64,000 nucleotides of DNA from Tipula vernalis (Eukaryota > Arthropoda > Insecta > Diptera > Tipulidae). Below, piece by piece: positions 1 through 9,213 of the stretch. A program made the position numbers and the translations under genes. Each line of letters starts with the position of its first letter. Position 1 is the stretch's first letter. The notes beneath the pieces were generated by a model, which saw only the letters and a list, made by a program, of their open reading frames with translations, was not told the origin of the DNA and did not search any database. The stretch spans positions 188,024,015 to 188,088,014 of the forward strand of contig OY282558.1 of assembly GCA_958295665.1 (NCBI GenBank), given 5' to 3'.

Positions 1-2251
1 TCAGTTTTGGATCTTGATTGAGTCGAGACAAGTTTTTTTTGGAATTTTTATTTTTTTTATTTTTTTCCTCCATGATTAGGAGTCGAAAATTCGGTTTTTT
101 TTTATATATATGAGTTAAATGTGCCAAAACAAAAAAAAAAAAAAAACTAATATTAAATGAAAAATCTATCGTATTGGTGTATATGAAATAATAAATAAAA
201 GACTATTGTGTGTCACAAAACTATAATTCGATTAATAATAAATGAATATTATATCTTAGTTTAATTAAAAGTTGTATTTTTGTTGAAATAAAAAAAAACA
301 TTGAATAAAGACTTAAATATTAAATAAAGTTGGTGTAAGTTAAAACAAAAAAAAACCGTTATTTTTATTGTTGGAGTGTTGTTATAGTCAGTGAAGTTTT
401 TTTGACATTTATTTTTGGTGTGTTGCGCAATAAATAGCACAGGTGTGCCCTCATTAACGCAATTTCTTAATTGGTGGCCATACGATTTACGACGTTATTT
501 ACCAAAAGTCGTAACCAAGATTGTGGTAAACAGACCGGTGTGCTATTGCCGTTGTCGCAGTTATTCGTTTATGACCAACATCAGTGAGGTTACCGTTTAG
601 GTCATTACGTTGACAGTGTCGTTTTCGTGGTTTCTACGCCACCGTGGCTACAATTTATGGTGTCTCTACGATAGTGCAACGATAATTTGGACAGTTTGTA
701 AAATTCCAGGCGGCGATTGACGTGAGGTTCTTCGGGCGCGTGCAAGTGGCGCAATTATTGTATGTCGCTAATATATATATATACGGTTACTACGATAGTA
801 TTACTACCGTCAGCGCAATTTTTAAGTCAACACATGCTACAGTTTTGGATGTAAGCCGTTTGTCGTTCCGGTTGTTGAAATTGTAGTCATTACGTCAGCC
901 TTCAACGACTATTCAGTTGCGGGTCTTCTTGTACGAGCCGTTAGCGCACACCTTTTAGTTTTTTTGTTGGTGCGCCAACAACATCTAGAAGAAAAACCCG
1001 TTATTATTAAAAGCTGTCACCGCCATCGCTTTATCTTCGAGGTTAGCGGAATTCCGTGATGCAATGGAAATGTTGCACATTAAGCACCTTTAATACGACG
1101 GGTAGCGGTTACCGAAGTAAATGTTACCACGAGTGCAGCCTTGGGAAAGAAGCAACACCAAACACAATTGGATAAATCGTTCGTTTTTTTTGCTTATTTA
1201 ATTTGTATATTATTTGTATTATTATTATTATTTATTATTATTATTTATTACTATTAGTTTTCTTAGCTTCTTATATTTTTTTTTTTTTTTTGATTATTGG
1301 TTTTCTTAGGTTCATGTTTTCTTGATGTACATATGTATATAACGTAGGAAAAAGAAAACTTTACAAAAAAAAATATTGTTAAATAAGCTGTAAAAAAAAA
1401 ACAAATACGATTAGTTCTTCATTCATATGTCATAATTTGGCACATTTTTTTCGGATTTTCTTTTTTTTTTATTTTAAAGTCAATTCATTTTTTTTTATTA
1501 TTTATTCGATCTTGCGGGAATAAATATTAAGATTTTCTTTAGGGTTTATTTTATTTTTTTGTTTGCTTTAGTTTCTTTGATTTTTTTTCTCATCATTTTT
1601 TTTTTCTCTATTATAATTATATACAATATTTGTTTTCCTCTTTATTATATAAACGTTTTTTTTTCAGCTGTTCCCATACTCTCAGTTACACTTCGGTACG
1701 TTCATTTATGGTTGTTTTCGGATCGCATGGGAAATACTCTCCGAGTGGTGGTAGAGTCAGTTTATTGGATTAGCGTAGGTTTTTTTTTCATTTCTCTCCT
1801 ATTAGTTGTAGTTAGCTACGATTTAAATATGAATAGTTGTTAATAGCTTGCGTTGAAGTCGGGATGAGTGATGATGTTGGACTCCTGTGTTCTCGAAGTA
1901 GTTTTTTTTTTTTTTCTTTCCATAATCCTCCGGTCTTGTCAGTCTCTCATGGCATGCTATCGGAGATTCTGACACGGCACCTGTGTGGACCGTTTCCTTT
2001 TGAGGGGCGATCGCATCCGTATTATAATTAGATTTTTTTTTTCTCCTGTTAAACTAGTGTATGTTCCTTTCCTTTTTTTTGGTTTTCTTCTGTTAGTTTT
2101 TTTTTCTTTTTGCGGTTATACAAGCAAGGATTCAAGTCTGGAAACCCCCACGCCTAAACAAACCTACCCTGAGCTTTAGCCGGCTACAAAATACCGCACC
2201 AGACCGCTGGATCTTTGTCTGATAACGTAATCCTTCTGGGATTTCGTTACA
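1..2251 (+). repeat. 5' LTR of the first gypsy element, missing its first ~430 bp
   Basis: The segment is a direct copy of 9644-11890. It ends in CGTTACA at 2251, followed at once by GT and the primer binding site. It is rich in T homopolymers and has no credible coding. The U3 start lies before the window. Confidence 0.9.
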
Positions 2252-2252
2252 G

Positions 2253-2264
2253 TGGCGCCCAAAC
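2253..2264 (+). other. primer binding site (tRNA-Lys-like)
   Basis: TGGCGCCCAAAC lies two bases after the LTR end. The first ten bases match the complement of the usual tRNA-Lys 3' end, after which the match is lost. This marks the start of minus-strand synthesis. Confidence 0.7.
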
Positions 2265-2385
2265 ATACGTTTTTAATTAATGGCTTAATAACTTTTTTTT
2301 CCTTTTACTTACCTTCCGTAGTTCTCATATTTTTTATGATTTTTTTTTTCCCTATTCTTGGTGCGATGAGAAGTGGGGCCATTCA

Positions 2386-2758
2386 CCATTTCCACCGGGT
2401 GGTGTCGATTCTGGTGGAGGTCTGCACGCTCATCGTGTTAAGTTTAGAAGTTACCTTATTTAATTTAATTTTTTTTTGTTGCTCAGATTATTGTGACAGG
2501 GGTTGCGAACGTCTACCATTTCCACTATGTGGTGTCGATTGTGGTTGGAGGTCGCGGTTCTTTCACTCTAGGCTTAAAATTCCGTTGGTCATTTGCTACT
2601 TTTCAATTTTTTTGTCCGACTACCTCAGTGGAGAGGGTTCTATGCATGATCCGGGGCTTGGCACTGTTTGACTATGCAGGTGCTTTCTCCATTGTGGTTC
2701 CATGTTCCCTGAGCGCTGAGACACAGGAGCTGGCTGTTTCCACCGTGTGGTGTCGATT
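2386..2758 (+). repeat. three copies of a hairpin-like motif in the gag leader
   Basis: Near-identical motifs occur at 2386-2410, 2516-2540 and 2737-2758. Each has the form TTTCCAC, three or four variable bases, then GTGGTGTCGATT. The CCAC/GTGG halves can pair, so each copy could form a short stem-loop in the RNA leader upstream of gag. The position, between primer site and gag, is where packaging or dimerisation signals lie in retroelements; that role is inference only. Confidence 0.55.
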
Positions 2759-3412
2759 GAGCGGTCCGTGGTCTCAGCGTTCAATGGGGCATCCTCTAGT
2801 CCATCATTCTATTATTTCGTTCGGCGAATCGTTGGAATAATTGCTAGTTTGCAGGAACTCATTTTTTTTGTTTTCTAATCATTATTTATTATTATTGTAT
2901 TTCCTTCTCTACTCAGCACAGTGAGTTTGACTGTCACTCATCCTGGCTTCACCTTTTGATATTGATTGCGTATTATTTCCTTTCGGCAATAATCTAATAA
3001 TTTTTTTTGATTTACCATTTTCCATTTCTTATACATTTTGCTTATTTATTTTATTTTTTTTTCCTCTTCCTCTTCTCTTTGTGGTTTATTGGTGGAGTGT
3101 CATTATTATTATAATTTTTTTCTTATCCCTTACTTTATTTTAGAATACACATTTTTTTTTTTTTTGGTTATTGGGTTTATCATATATATACAAATATATT
3201 TTTTTTATTAATCATTAATCTTTTAGTAATTAGCATTATAATAAGTTTCAATTAATTAAACTATTCCTTTCTCGGTTTCGTTCCTAAATCCTGAAATACT
3301 TATAATTGAGCGAAGTACGAGTGCCCCTCGTATAAATCACGTTAGGTTAATTTACACATAGACTTAAATTTTTCTTAGTCATATCCACTAAGTTATCGTG
3401 TCTGCATTCATC

Positions 3413-5641
3413 ATGAAGGTCACTTGTTTAAAGGTGGACGAACTGGAAATTGAATACGAAGTGCGTGGAATTATATCCAGTTCCCCGACAGCTTTGGACA
3501 CTCTAATTAAACAAATAGCCTCAGAGAAGGTTTATAGTCAAAATGTTCCTCAACAAATGCATGCTAAAGCGGCCAACCGACCAGAGTATGAAATTCGAAC
3601 TTGCCGTACAAAACTGCTAAAATTACAACAAGACATTTTGGATATCGAAAACGTAAGTCCAGTCGATCAAGTTATTAAAGCTTCTCAGATTGCATCTCGA
3701 TTGTTACATGTTCGCGGTCGACTGAATCGGGCTTCTCGAGTACCTAATATTCAAGCCCAAGCCGTGCAAGTGTTACACTCTTGCGAAGCCCTATTAGCAT
3801 CCCTTGATATTTATTTGTTCAATTCCAATAAGTTAAATGAGTCAATTGACGCAGCTAAACAAGTTGAAATTGGAGAAGTTGATTCGACTTTCATTGAGAA
3901 ATCCAAAGAAACTGAATTCAACGAAGATGCTTCGGTAAAACAAATTGATCATGAAATAGGCAAGTTCAAACCTACCCGTTCCACGGATGTGCCGGTACAT
4001 GAGAATGTGCTGAGTTTGGCTCAAGTAGGTAATGGGAATGGGATTCAAGATTCAAATGCAAGTGACAGGGATCTCTTACTTTTAAATCCTAATGAATTAA
4101 GTCCAAACGATCAAAACTCGTTGATGTTAGCTATGATGGCTCAGTTAAAGCAACTATCGGAACAAGTTGTTGGCCTAAATAATCGGCAAAATGACTTGCA
4201 GGCATTATTGGCTAACCCAACGTCATCACCATTGGCGAACAACTGTCAAGTTAATCCACTACCGGGCGCAAGCTCATCCGCATTTCAATATTCATCAATT
4301 GATCGAACTAACGCTACAGGGGCGCCAACAAGAGTACATTTTCACGAGCCATCTGCCTCTTCTGCAGTGACCATTCCACACGCCTCCTCTGCGGCGTTGA
4401 TCACCTCCGGCACTCCTGGGCAAGCCCCAGCGGCTGGTCTTTCATCTGCAACTAACAATCCGTTAAATTACTCATATTCTCATCAATCTCCTATACAACA
4501 TCATAATAGCACTTTAAATCTGTTTAATTCCGAAATCCGGAATCCCTCTCCAACTATAAATGCTGTTCCAACCCCACTTCTTAATTCACATCCGTACGGT
4601 GGTAATGATCAAGGGAGATACTATCGACAATTATCACGAAGCGGTATATCCTATAATGGGTCTCCATCCGGCATTACAGTCGATATGTTCTTCTTTCAAC
4701 TGGAAACAGTGGCCTCTTCCCTGAGCTTATCACCCGAGATACTGATGGCCGAGATGAATACGGTGTTGAAGGACGTTGCTTTGCAATGGTTCTGGACATA
4801 TAGAAAACTTAAGCCTCTAGCCACATGGACAGATCTGAAACGGGATTTCATAGAGCGATTCAAAGACCGTAGAAGCAATTATGAGATCAGAAGGGTGGTA
4901 GAATCACGTAAACAACACCCCGGAGAATCCTTTATGGATTTCTATCATAATGTGTGGAGTTTGACTCTTCAATGTCGGGTCCCGTATAGTGACGAAGAGC
5001 TCATGCAAATCTTGTTGAATAATATGAAACCGTCTTTACAGTATCATCTGACTGACAGACAGTTTAGTAATATAAATGAGTTAATTAAAAGTTGTGTTGC
5101 GTGGGAAGACACTTTTAGAAGGTTCCGTACTCCACCGGACAACGCGGTAACTTATAGGAGAACAATAAACGAGTTAAATTTAAATAGTTATGATGAGAAT
5201 ACTCATACCAATCCAACGTCAATTTCTGGCCTTCCAGCGGGTAGTAATGAAGTTTCTCTTTCCGCGCTTCAAGGTCCGACGAATCACTTTAAACCTCGTT
5301 TCGACAGCTCAACATTGACTGGTACTAAACGCGTTACTTCCAATTTGGGAAATAACCCAATCTGTTACAATTGCGATGATATTGGTCACTCGTTCATGGA
5401 TTGTCCCGTCCCACCGACTGGCATTTTTTGCTACCGTTGTGGACAAAAGGGGACTATAACACCCAGATGTCCACGTTGCGCGGAAAACTCTTCAAGGGGT
5501 CCATGGAGGTCTGGGAACCTGGGGCTGCCGAAGATATCATCTCCCAGAATTTTGCGAGAAGATGCCGCAAGCAATACCGACTCGGAACTGCCCCTGAGGA
5601 ATCATTCGAATCCGGGCAGATCAAACGCGGAAAATCTTTGA
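3413..5641 (+). CDS. gag: Gag polyprotein of the first gypsy element
   Basis: This 742-residue structural protein forms the cytoplasmic virus-like particle and binds the element RNA. I chose the ATG at 3413; the frame is open a little further upstream, but the earlier codon at 3398 is GTG. The N-terminal half is low complexity, with a Ser/Pro/Asn-rich stretch around residues 240-400. A retrotransposon-gag capsid region follows at about residues 420-560. Two zinc knuckles lie near the C-terminus: CYNCDDIGHSFMDC near residue 651 (C-x2-C-x4-H-x4-C) and CYRCGQKGTITPRC near residue 673, where the His position is not canonical. The last 241 bases overlap pol in the -1 frame, so pol is probably made by ribosomal frameshifting. 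A candidate slip site is G GAA AAC at 5482-5488, which is weak. The ORF has no internal break, consistent with the young LTRs. Confidence 0.9.
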   Translation: MKVTCLKVDELEIEYEVRGIISSSPTALDTLIKQIASEKVYSQNVPQQMHAKAANRPEYEIRTCRTKLLKLQQDILDIENVSPVDQVIKASQIASRLLHVRGRLNRASRVPNIQAQAVQVLHSCEALLASLDIYLFNSNKLNESIDAAKQVEIGEVDSTFIEKSKETEFNEDASVKQIDHEIGKFKPTRSTDVPVHENVLSLAQVGNGNGIQDSNASDRDLLLLNPNELSPNDQNSLMLAMMAQLKQLSEQVVGLNNRQNDLQALLANPTSSPLANNCQVNPLPGASSSAFQYSSIDRTNATGAPTRVHFHEPSASSAVTIPHASSAALITSGTPGQAPAAGLSSATNNPLNYSYSHQSPIQHHNSTLNLFNSEIRNPSPTINAVPTPLLNSHPYGGNDQGRYYRQLSRSGISYNGSPSGITVDMFFFQLETVASSLSLSPEILMAEMNTVLKDVALQWFWTYRKLKPLATWTDLKRDFIERFKDRRSNYEIRRVVESRKQHPGESFMDFYHNVWSLTLQCRVPYSDEELMQILLNNMKPSLQYHLTDRQFSNINELIKSCVAWEDTFRRFRTPPDNAVTYRRTINELNLNSYDENTHTNPTSISGLPAGSNEVSLSALQGPTNHFKPRFDSSTLTGTKRVTSNLGNNPICYNCDDIGHSFMDCPVPPTGIFCYRCGQKGTITPRCPRCAENSSRGPWRSGNLGLPKISSPRILREDAASNTDSELPLRNHSNPGRSNAENL

Positions 5642-8600
5642 ACGAATTTAATACTAATAAAAACAACCTCAAAACATCTAGTCTTTCAAATCTACAGGTC
5701 GATCAATTTGAGTTCTTTCGTGATCACTCAAATACCCAAATTTCAAATAACACTAGCGCTTCTGAATCAAATGGCAATCTATCCAAATCCAGTGTGTGGA
5801 CTTGCGAAACTCCAGTCCCTATGGGTTGGTTACATAAAAAGTTCCTAAAGTCATCTAGATCTCGTTCATTCCGAAGCCTATTGCGTTCAAAAAATTATTG
5901 GGAGCAACGTATATCCCTGCGATCGAATATTGTTTCTTCACTATTGTCTACTGAGATTGGGGATGCTCGGCCTTATGCTGATGTGTGGATTGACAATGTT
6001 CCATATAAAGGGCTTCTTGATAGCGGAGCCAGCGTATGTGTACTGGGCCGTGGATCTGACAAATTTTTGTCTAACGCTGGTAATAAATTTCATCACTTCC
6101 CTTCTCATATTAACACCGCTAGTGGACAACCGCAGCGTGTGTTCGGCTATATTAATGCGCTGGTTCATTTTAACCACCAATCGCACATCATGTTGCTGTA
6201 TATCGTACCGTCTCTCGAGCAACCGCTTTATCTAGGAATAAATTTCTGGAATCGCTTTGGGATTACCCCTAAGTTATCCTCCCTGAATTTCTCTAATGAG
6301 TTATCACCTACGGCGAACACTTCAAAATTCCATCTTCTCCCGGCGGCGGACCAAGAAAAGCTAAATAACATTATTGACTTATTTCCGTCAAGCACCAAAC
6401 TGGGGCTTGGTAAAACAACGTATTTATCGCACACCATAAATGTTGGAGAGGCTCCTCCCGTAAAGCAAAGGTTTTATTCCGTGTCGCCGGTCCGTCAACA
6501 GCTGATGTATGAAGAACTCGATCGCATGCTGACACTTGGCGTCATTGAGGAAAGTGATAGTTCCTGGTGCTCGCCAGTTACCTTGGTGCATAAGGCGAAT
6601 GGAAAAGCACGGCTCTGTTTGGATGCTAGGGAGGTGAACAGGGTGACCGTCAAAGACGCATATCCACTGCCTCTTATCTCTGGTTTGTTGGGTCGTCTGG
6701 AGGAAACACGATTCATTTCCGCGATAGACCTCAAAGATGCCTTCTGGCAGATACCATTGGACCCTCAATCCAGAGATAAGACGGCCTTCACGGTACCAGG
6801 ACGGCCCCTGTATCACTTTACTGTCATGCCTTTCGGGCTGTGCAATGCGCCCCAAACGTTATGTCGGCTCATGCATCGAGTCATTCCTTATAACCTTCAC
6901 GATAGAATATTTGTGTACTTGGATGATCTATTGGTCACCTCAGCTACTTTAGAGGAACATTTTAGACTACTGGAGGAAGTAGCTAGGTTGTTATCTAAGG
7001 CCGGTCTCACTATAAATGTGTCTAAGAGCCAATTTGTTCTGAAAGAGGTGAATTATCTTGGGTATATAGTGGGGAACGGAGGCCTCCGTACCAACCCGGA
7101 GAAATGTCAGGCTCTAGTGAATTTTCCACCACCAAAAACCACAAAGCAGATCCGTCGTTTCTTGGGAATGTGTGGATGGTATAGAAGATTTATCCGTAAT
7201 TTTGCATCATTAGCTGCTCCCCTCACCGACCTCACCAGTAAGTCTTCAAAATGCAAATGGTCGGCTGCCGCCGAAGAGGCTTTTAATGCTTTAAAAATCG
7301 CGTTGTCTTCAGCGCCCGTTCTAGCTAACCCCGACTACAAAAAACCTTTTTATATTCAGTGTGACGCCAGTGCCGTCGGTGTAGGCAGTGTGTTGTTTCA
7401 ACTGGATGCAGAAGGAGGAGAGCACCCCCTCGAATACATCTCGCAAAAACTAAACTCTGCTCAGAAAAATTATTCGGTGACCGAGCTAGAATGCTACGCC
7501 GCGGTACTGAGCGTGAAGAAATTCAGACCTTACATAGAAGGGTATCCGTTTACGATCTACACTGACCATGCAAGCTTACGTTGGTTAATGACCCAGAAAG
7601 ACCTATCTGGCCGGCTCGCAAGATGGAGCCTTAAGCTGCAGGCGTTTGATTTTCAAATTGGCTATCGTAAAGGATCGGTTAATATCGTACCGGACGCACT
7701 ATCTCGGGCCTTTTGCGATGAACTCACAGACCCCTCCAATAAACCTGAAAGCAATACGGTCTCTCCTTTTTCTTCTGGGAGAAATCCTTATCGATCAGTA
7801 TCGAGCCTGCCTACGTCATCCGTGAAACCAGCTCTACAGATTGATCTGAATTCTCCTTCCTTTTTGGATGATGAATATGTAACTCAAATCAATCATATCA
7901 AACAACTGACCAATCATCCTCACAATTTCTTAATTCGAGAAAACAAGTTGTTAATGTCCCCTGCTTATGGATCGCGCTATGTTGATACGGACCTATCTAA
8001 ATGGAAGTTGGTGGTTCCTCTTTCGATGACACCAACCCTAATTGAACAAGCTCATGCTTCGCCCACCTCTGGTCATATGGGGGTTGCCAAAACCATTGAA
8101 AGATTACAACGGCAATTTTACTGGCCACAGATGGCTCTTCATGTCAAAGATTTTATTTCCAATTGCGTTGAGTGTAAGATGAACAAGGCGGTAAATTTTT
8201 CAACCCGACCACCTATGGGAATCCAGTTAGAATCGACCCGACCATTTCAGAAACTGTATGTGGATTTCCTGGGACCCTATCCACGGTCGAAACGCGGAAA
8301 TTCATATATAGTTGTAGTGTTAGATCACTTTTCCAAGTTTGTCATTGTGAAACCCTTAAGGGAGGCTACAGCTGCTCTGTTATGCACATTTCTCGAAAAT
8401 GAGGTATTCTTGATGTTCTCGGTTCCTGAGGTAATTACTTCGGATAACGGTAAACAATTTCTCGGCAAGTTATTTCAAGATTTACTTGAAAAATATAAAA
8501 TTACACATACGCGCACGCCGGTCTACTCACCGCAAAGTAATGCGTCTGAGCGGGTAAATAGGACCTTATTATCAGCCATTCGCTGTTATATCGGGGATCG

Positions 8601-9084
8601 AGAGCATACTGAATGGGATGGTCATCTGCAAGAAGTCGCCGCAGCATTGCGAAACGTGATACACGAATCGACGCGGCATTCTCCACATTATCTGGTATTT
8701 GGCCAGCACATGACACTCCACGGAACAGAGTATGGCTTACGTAGGCTTTTATATGACCAGGATGCAACTGAAGTTTGCGTTATGGAGAAGCCAGATCGAT
8801 TGAACTTGGTTAGAGAAACCGTGATTCATAATTTAAGAGTGGCTCACAACCATGCGGCTCGACAGTATAATCTTCGGAGTGCGAATCGAAGCTTTCAGCC
8901 CGGTCAACCAGTGTTTGTTAGGTCTTTCGTGCACAGCGATGCTTTCAATAAATTCTCGGCCAAGTTAGCGGCTAAATTTATACCGGCCATAGTAGAATCC
9001 AAAATTGGTAATGTAGCGTATGTTGTTAAGAACTTGGAAGGAAAATCTCTGGGCACTTATCATTCAAAGGACATCCGTTCCTAA
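5401..9084 (+). CDS. pol: Pol polyprotein (PR-RT-RNase H-integrase) of the first gypsy element
   Basis: This intact 1227-residue ORF lies in the -1 frame relative to gag. The start shown is only the open-frame boundary (a TTG); translation probably enters by frameshift from gag. The aspartic protease has LLDSGAS with its Asp near residue 207. Reverse transcriptase has the YLDD box near residue 506. RNase H begins with QCDAS near residue 655 and includes TELECYA and TDHASLRWL. Integrase has an HHCC zinc-binding region starting near residue 885 (HASPTSGHMG, then CVECK) and the catalytic D, D, E at about residues 955, 1015 and 1050 (VDFLGP, SDNGKQF, SERVNR). No env ORF follows; only 129 bp separate the stop from the 3' LTR. 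All key catalytic residues are present, so the protein looks functional. Confidence 0.93.
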   Translation: MSRPTDWHFLLPLWTKGDYNTQMSTLRGKLFKGSMEVWEPGAAEDIISQNFARRCRKQYRLGTAPEESFESGQIKRGKSLNEFNTNKNNLKTSSLSNLQVDQFEFFRDHSNTQISNNTSASESNGNLSKSSVWTCETPVPMGWLHKKFLKSSRSRSFRSLLRSKNYWEQRISLRSNIVSSLLSTEIGDARPYADVWIDNVPYKGLLDSGASVCVLGRGSDKFLSNAGNKFHHFPSHINTASGQPQRVFGYINALVHFNHQSHIMLLYIVPSLEQPLYLGINFWNRFGITPKLSSLNFSNELSPTANTSKFHLLPAADQEKLNNIIDLFPSSTKLGLGKTTYLSHTINVGEAPPVKQRFYSVSPVRQQLMYEELDRMLTLGVIEESDSSWCSPVTLVHKANGKARLCLDAREVNRVTVKDAYPLPLISGLLGRLEETRFISAIDLKDAFWQIPLDPQSRDKTAFTVPGRPLYHFTVMPFGLCNAPQTLCRLMHRVIPYNLHDRIFVYLDDLLVTSATLEEHFRLLEEVARLLSKAGLTINVSKSQFVLKEVNYLGYIVGNGGLRTNPEKCQALVNFPPPKTTKQIRRFLGMCGWYRRFIRNFASLAAPLTDLTSKSSKCKWSAAAEEAFNALKIALSSAPVLANPDYKKPFYIQCDASAVGVGSVLFQLDAEGGEHPLEYISQKLNSAQKNYSVTELECYAAVLSVKKFRPYIEGYPFTIYTDHASLRWLMTQKDLSGRLARWSLKLQAFDFQIGYRKGSVNIVPDALSRAFCDELTDPSNKPESNTVSPFSSGRNPYRSVSSLPTSSVKPALQIDLNSPSFLDDEYVTQINHIKQLTNHPHNFLIRENKLLMSPAYGSRYVDTDLSKWKLVVPLSMTPTLIEQAHASPTSGHMGVAKTIERLQRQFYWPQMALHVKDFISNCVECKMNKAVNFSTRPPMGIQLESTRPFQKLYVDFLGPYPRSKRGNSYIVVVLDHFSKFVIVKPLREATAALLCTFLENEVFLMFSVPEVITSDNGKQFLGKLFQDLLEKYKITHTRTPVYSPQSNASERVNRTLLSAIRCYIGDREHTEWDGHLQEVAAALRNVIHESTRHSPHYLVFGQHMTLHGTEYGLRRLLYDQDATEVCVMEKPDRLNLVRETVIHNLRVAHNHAARQYNLRSANRSFQPGQPVFVRSFVHSDAFNKFSAKLAAKFIPAIVESKIGNVAYVVKNLEGKSLGTYHSKDIRS

Positions 9085-9213
9085 TACCTTAAATAACTTT
9101 TACTTATTTTCTCTCTTTTACTCCCTTTTCCCCTCGTTTATTTTTACCATTAATTTACCAATATTTATGCCCGGCTAATGAGACTCCTCTCAGGTGTGGG
9201 ACGTCCCCACGTT

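Noticed and set aside
1559..2840. Hydrophobic frames in the LTR and leader, some repeated at 11200-11818
   Set aside because: They come from T-rich runs, which mimic membrane segments; the repeat is due to the LTR duplication, and no env-like organisation is present.
6424..6855. Minus-strand frame of 143 codons inside pol
   Set aside because: It is the antisense shadow of the reverse transcriptase.
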